Assembly: GCF_003171655.1 (NCBI RefSeq)
Contig: NZ_QFZL01000003.1
Location: 310,001 to 374,000 of the forward strand
DNA: 64,000 bases
Reading direction: 5' to 3'
DNA from: Stakelama portus
GTDB taxonomy: Bacteria; Pseudomonadota; Alphaproteobacteria; Sphingomonadales; Sphingomonadaceae
The notes under the pieces were generated by a model that was not told where the DNA came from, made no database searches, and was given only the letters and a program-made list of their open reading frames with translations. Both the position numbers and the translations under genes were made by a program. The stretch's first letter is position 1. The number at the start of each line of letters is the position of its first letter. Shown here piece after piece: positions 62,908 to 64,000 of the stretch.

Positions 62908-64000
62908 ATGCAAGCTTTGCGTATTTCACCGCGTATCATGGTGCCCTCGCTTCGCAATTTCGCGCTGCCGCTGGCTATATTGACGCTGGTCGTGCTGATG
63001 GTGCTGCCGATCCCGGCGTTCCTGCTCGACCTGTTCTTCGTCACCAACATCATGATCAGCCTTGCCGTGCTGATGGTGGCGCTGAACGCGCAAAAGCCGC
63101 TCGATTTCTCGTCCTTTCCGACGGTGCTGCTGTTCGCCACGCTGTTCCGGCTTGGCCTCAACGTCGCTTCGACGCGCGTCGTGCTGGTCCACGGTCATGA
63201 AGGCGAAGCCGCCGCCGGCATGGTCATCCAGGCGTTCGGCGATTTCCTGATCGGCGGCGATTATATCGTCGGCCTGTTTGTTTTCGCGATCCTGATCATC
63301 ATCAACATGATCGTGGTGACCAAGGGCGCGGGCCGCGTGTCCGAAGTGTCGGCGCGCTTCACGCTCGATGCGTTGCCGGGCAAGCAGATGGCGATCGATG
63401 CCGATCTCAATGCCGGGCTGATCACGCCCGACGAAGCGCGCGCGCGCCGCGCCGAAGTCGCGACCGAAGCCGATTTCTATGGCGCGATGGACGGTTCGTC
63501 GAAATTCGTGAAGGGCGACGCGATTGCGGGCCTGCTGATCCTGGGCGTCAACATCATCGGCGGCCTGATCCTGGGCGTCGCTTCGCACGGCATGGCGGTG
63601 GGCGATGCCGCGCATACCTATGTCCTGCTTGCGATCGGCGACGCGCTGGTCGCGCAGCTGCCGTCGCTGATGCTGTCGATCGCGGCGGCCGCGATCGTCA
63701 CGCGTGTTACGTCCAGCCACGATCTTGCCGGCCAGATCGGCAGCCAGTTCGGCAGCCACCGCACCTGGATGCCGGTTTCGGCGATCCTGACGCTGTTGGG
63801 CGTCATGCCGGGCATGCCGCATTTCGTGATCCTGCCGCTTGCCGCCGGGTCGGGCTATGCGGCCTGGCGCCTGTACCGAAACGCCCAGCGCCCGCCCGAA
63901 CCCGAGGCTGTGGTGGAGGAACCCAAGGATCTGTCGCGGATCGGATGGGAAGAAGTCACCGACAATATGCAGGTGATGCTCGATATCGGCTATGGCCTGG
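62908..64000 (+). CDS. flhA: Flagellar export apparatus protein FlhA (3' end outside window)
   Basis: Inner-membrane export gate component. About 364 residues are visible from ATG 62908, covering the membrane domain and the first part of the cytosolic domain. The FHIPEP-type sequence is evident: F-P-T-V-L-L-F-A-T-L-F-R-L-G-L-N-V-A-S-T-R, G-D-F-L-I-G-G-D-Y-I-V-G, and L-P-G-K-Q-M-A-I-D-A-D-L-N-A-G. It lies 4 bp after the transglycosylase stop. Confidence 0.97.
   Translation, partial: MQALRISPRIMVPSLRNFALPLAILTLVVLMVLPIPAFLLDLFFVTNIMISLAVLMVALNAQKPLDFSSFPTVLLFATLFRLGLNVASTRVVLVHGHEGEAAAGMVIQAFGDFLIGGDYIVGLFVFAILIIINMIVVTKGAGRVSEVSARFTLDALPGKQMAIDADLNAGLITPDEARARRAEVATEADFYGAMDGSSKFVKGDAIAGLLILGVNIIGGLILGVASHGMAVGDAAHTYVLLAIGDALVAQLPSLMLSIAAAAIVTRVTSSHDLAGQIGSQFGSHRTWMPVSAILTLLGVMPGMPHFVILPLAAGSGYAAWRLYRNAQRPPEPEAVVEEPKDLSRIGWEEVTDNMQVMLDIGYGL

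Overview
The window is a piece of alphaproteobacterial chromosome, most likely from Sphingomonas or a close relative. The evidence is very high GC with codon third positions to match, a compact crtY-crtI-crtB carotenoid operon, a TonB-dependent receptor, a CsaA/UbiG/LysC neighbourhood, many small secreted or lipoprotein hypotheticals, and a 41-residue basic protein of a type I associate with sphingomonads. No rRNA or tRNA gene, CRISPR array, integrase or transposase was recognised.

Layout. 1-18.9 kb is mostly housekeeping: a CPA1 antiporter cut by the window edge, a penicillin-binding-like serine hydrolase, polA, an oligosaccharide flippase, purH, recQ, two tandem paralogous lipoproteins, a HerA-like ATPase, an alpha/beta hydrolase and an Atm1-like ABC exporter. 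18.9-23.2 kb is the pigment operon crtY-crtI-LOG-crtB on the minus strand, with every junction a 4-bp start/stop overlap. 23.2-29.3 kb holds an OPT transporter, a membrane-bound serine hydrolase, a di-histidine (sterol desaturase family) hydroxylase and a MipA/OmpV outer-membrane protein.

29.3-35.4 kb is the most unusual stretch. A TPP riboswitch precedes thiC. The thiC reading frame carries an in-frame insert built of small palindromes near its 3' end. Downstream lie two decayed copies of a thiC 3' end, each following a small cargo gene (an NTF2-like protein, then a DUF2199 protein). Next come an AT-richer orphan gene, a YoeB-like toxin lacking two catalytic residues beside a beheaded antitoxin, and an orphan helix-turn-helix gene. 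This looks like repeated insertion or replacement at the thiC 3' end.

35.4-45.2 kb is again mixed: an SDR with a divergent ArsR-type regulator, small hypotheticals, a GGDEF protein, ung, csaA, ubiG, lysC, and a membrane-tethered LuxR-type regulator with a DUF4199 partner. 45.4-48.3 kb is a TonB receptor with a glycine-rich insertion in its barrel, ending at a long bidirectional hairpin.

48.4-64 kb is a flagellar island. The minus strand carries flgBCDEFGHIJKL followed by motA and motB. The plus strand carries a second, short stator-like pair, flgA, flgM, flgN, a lytic transglycosylase that complements the single-domain FlgJ, and flhA (cut by the window end). Near-consensus sigma-54 (-24/-12) promoters precede flgB, flgA and the transglycosylase, with a weaker candidate before the second stator pair, suggesting shared RpoN control.
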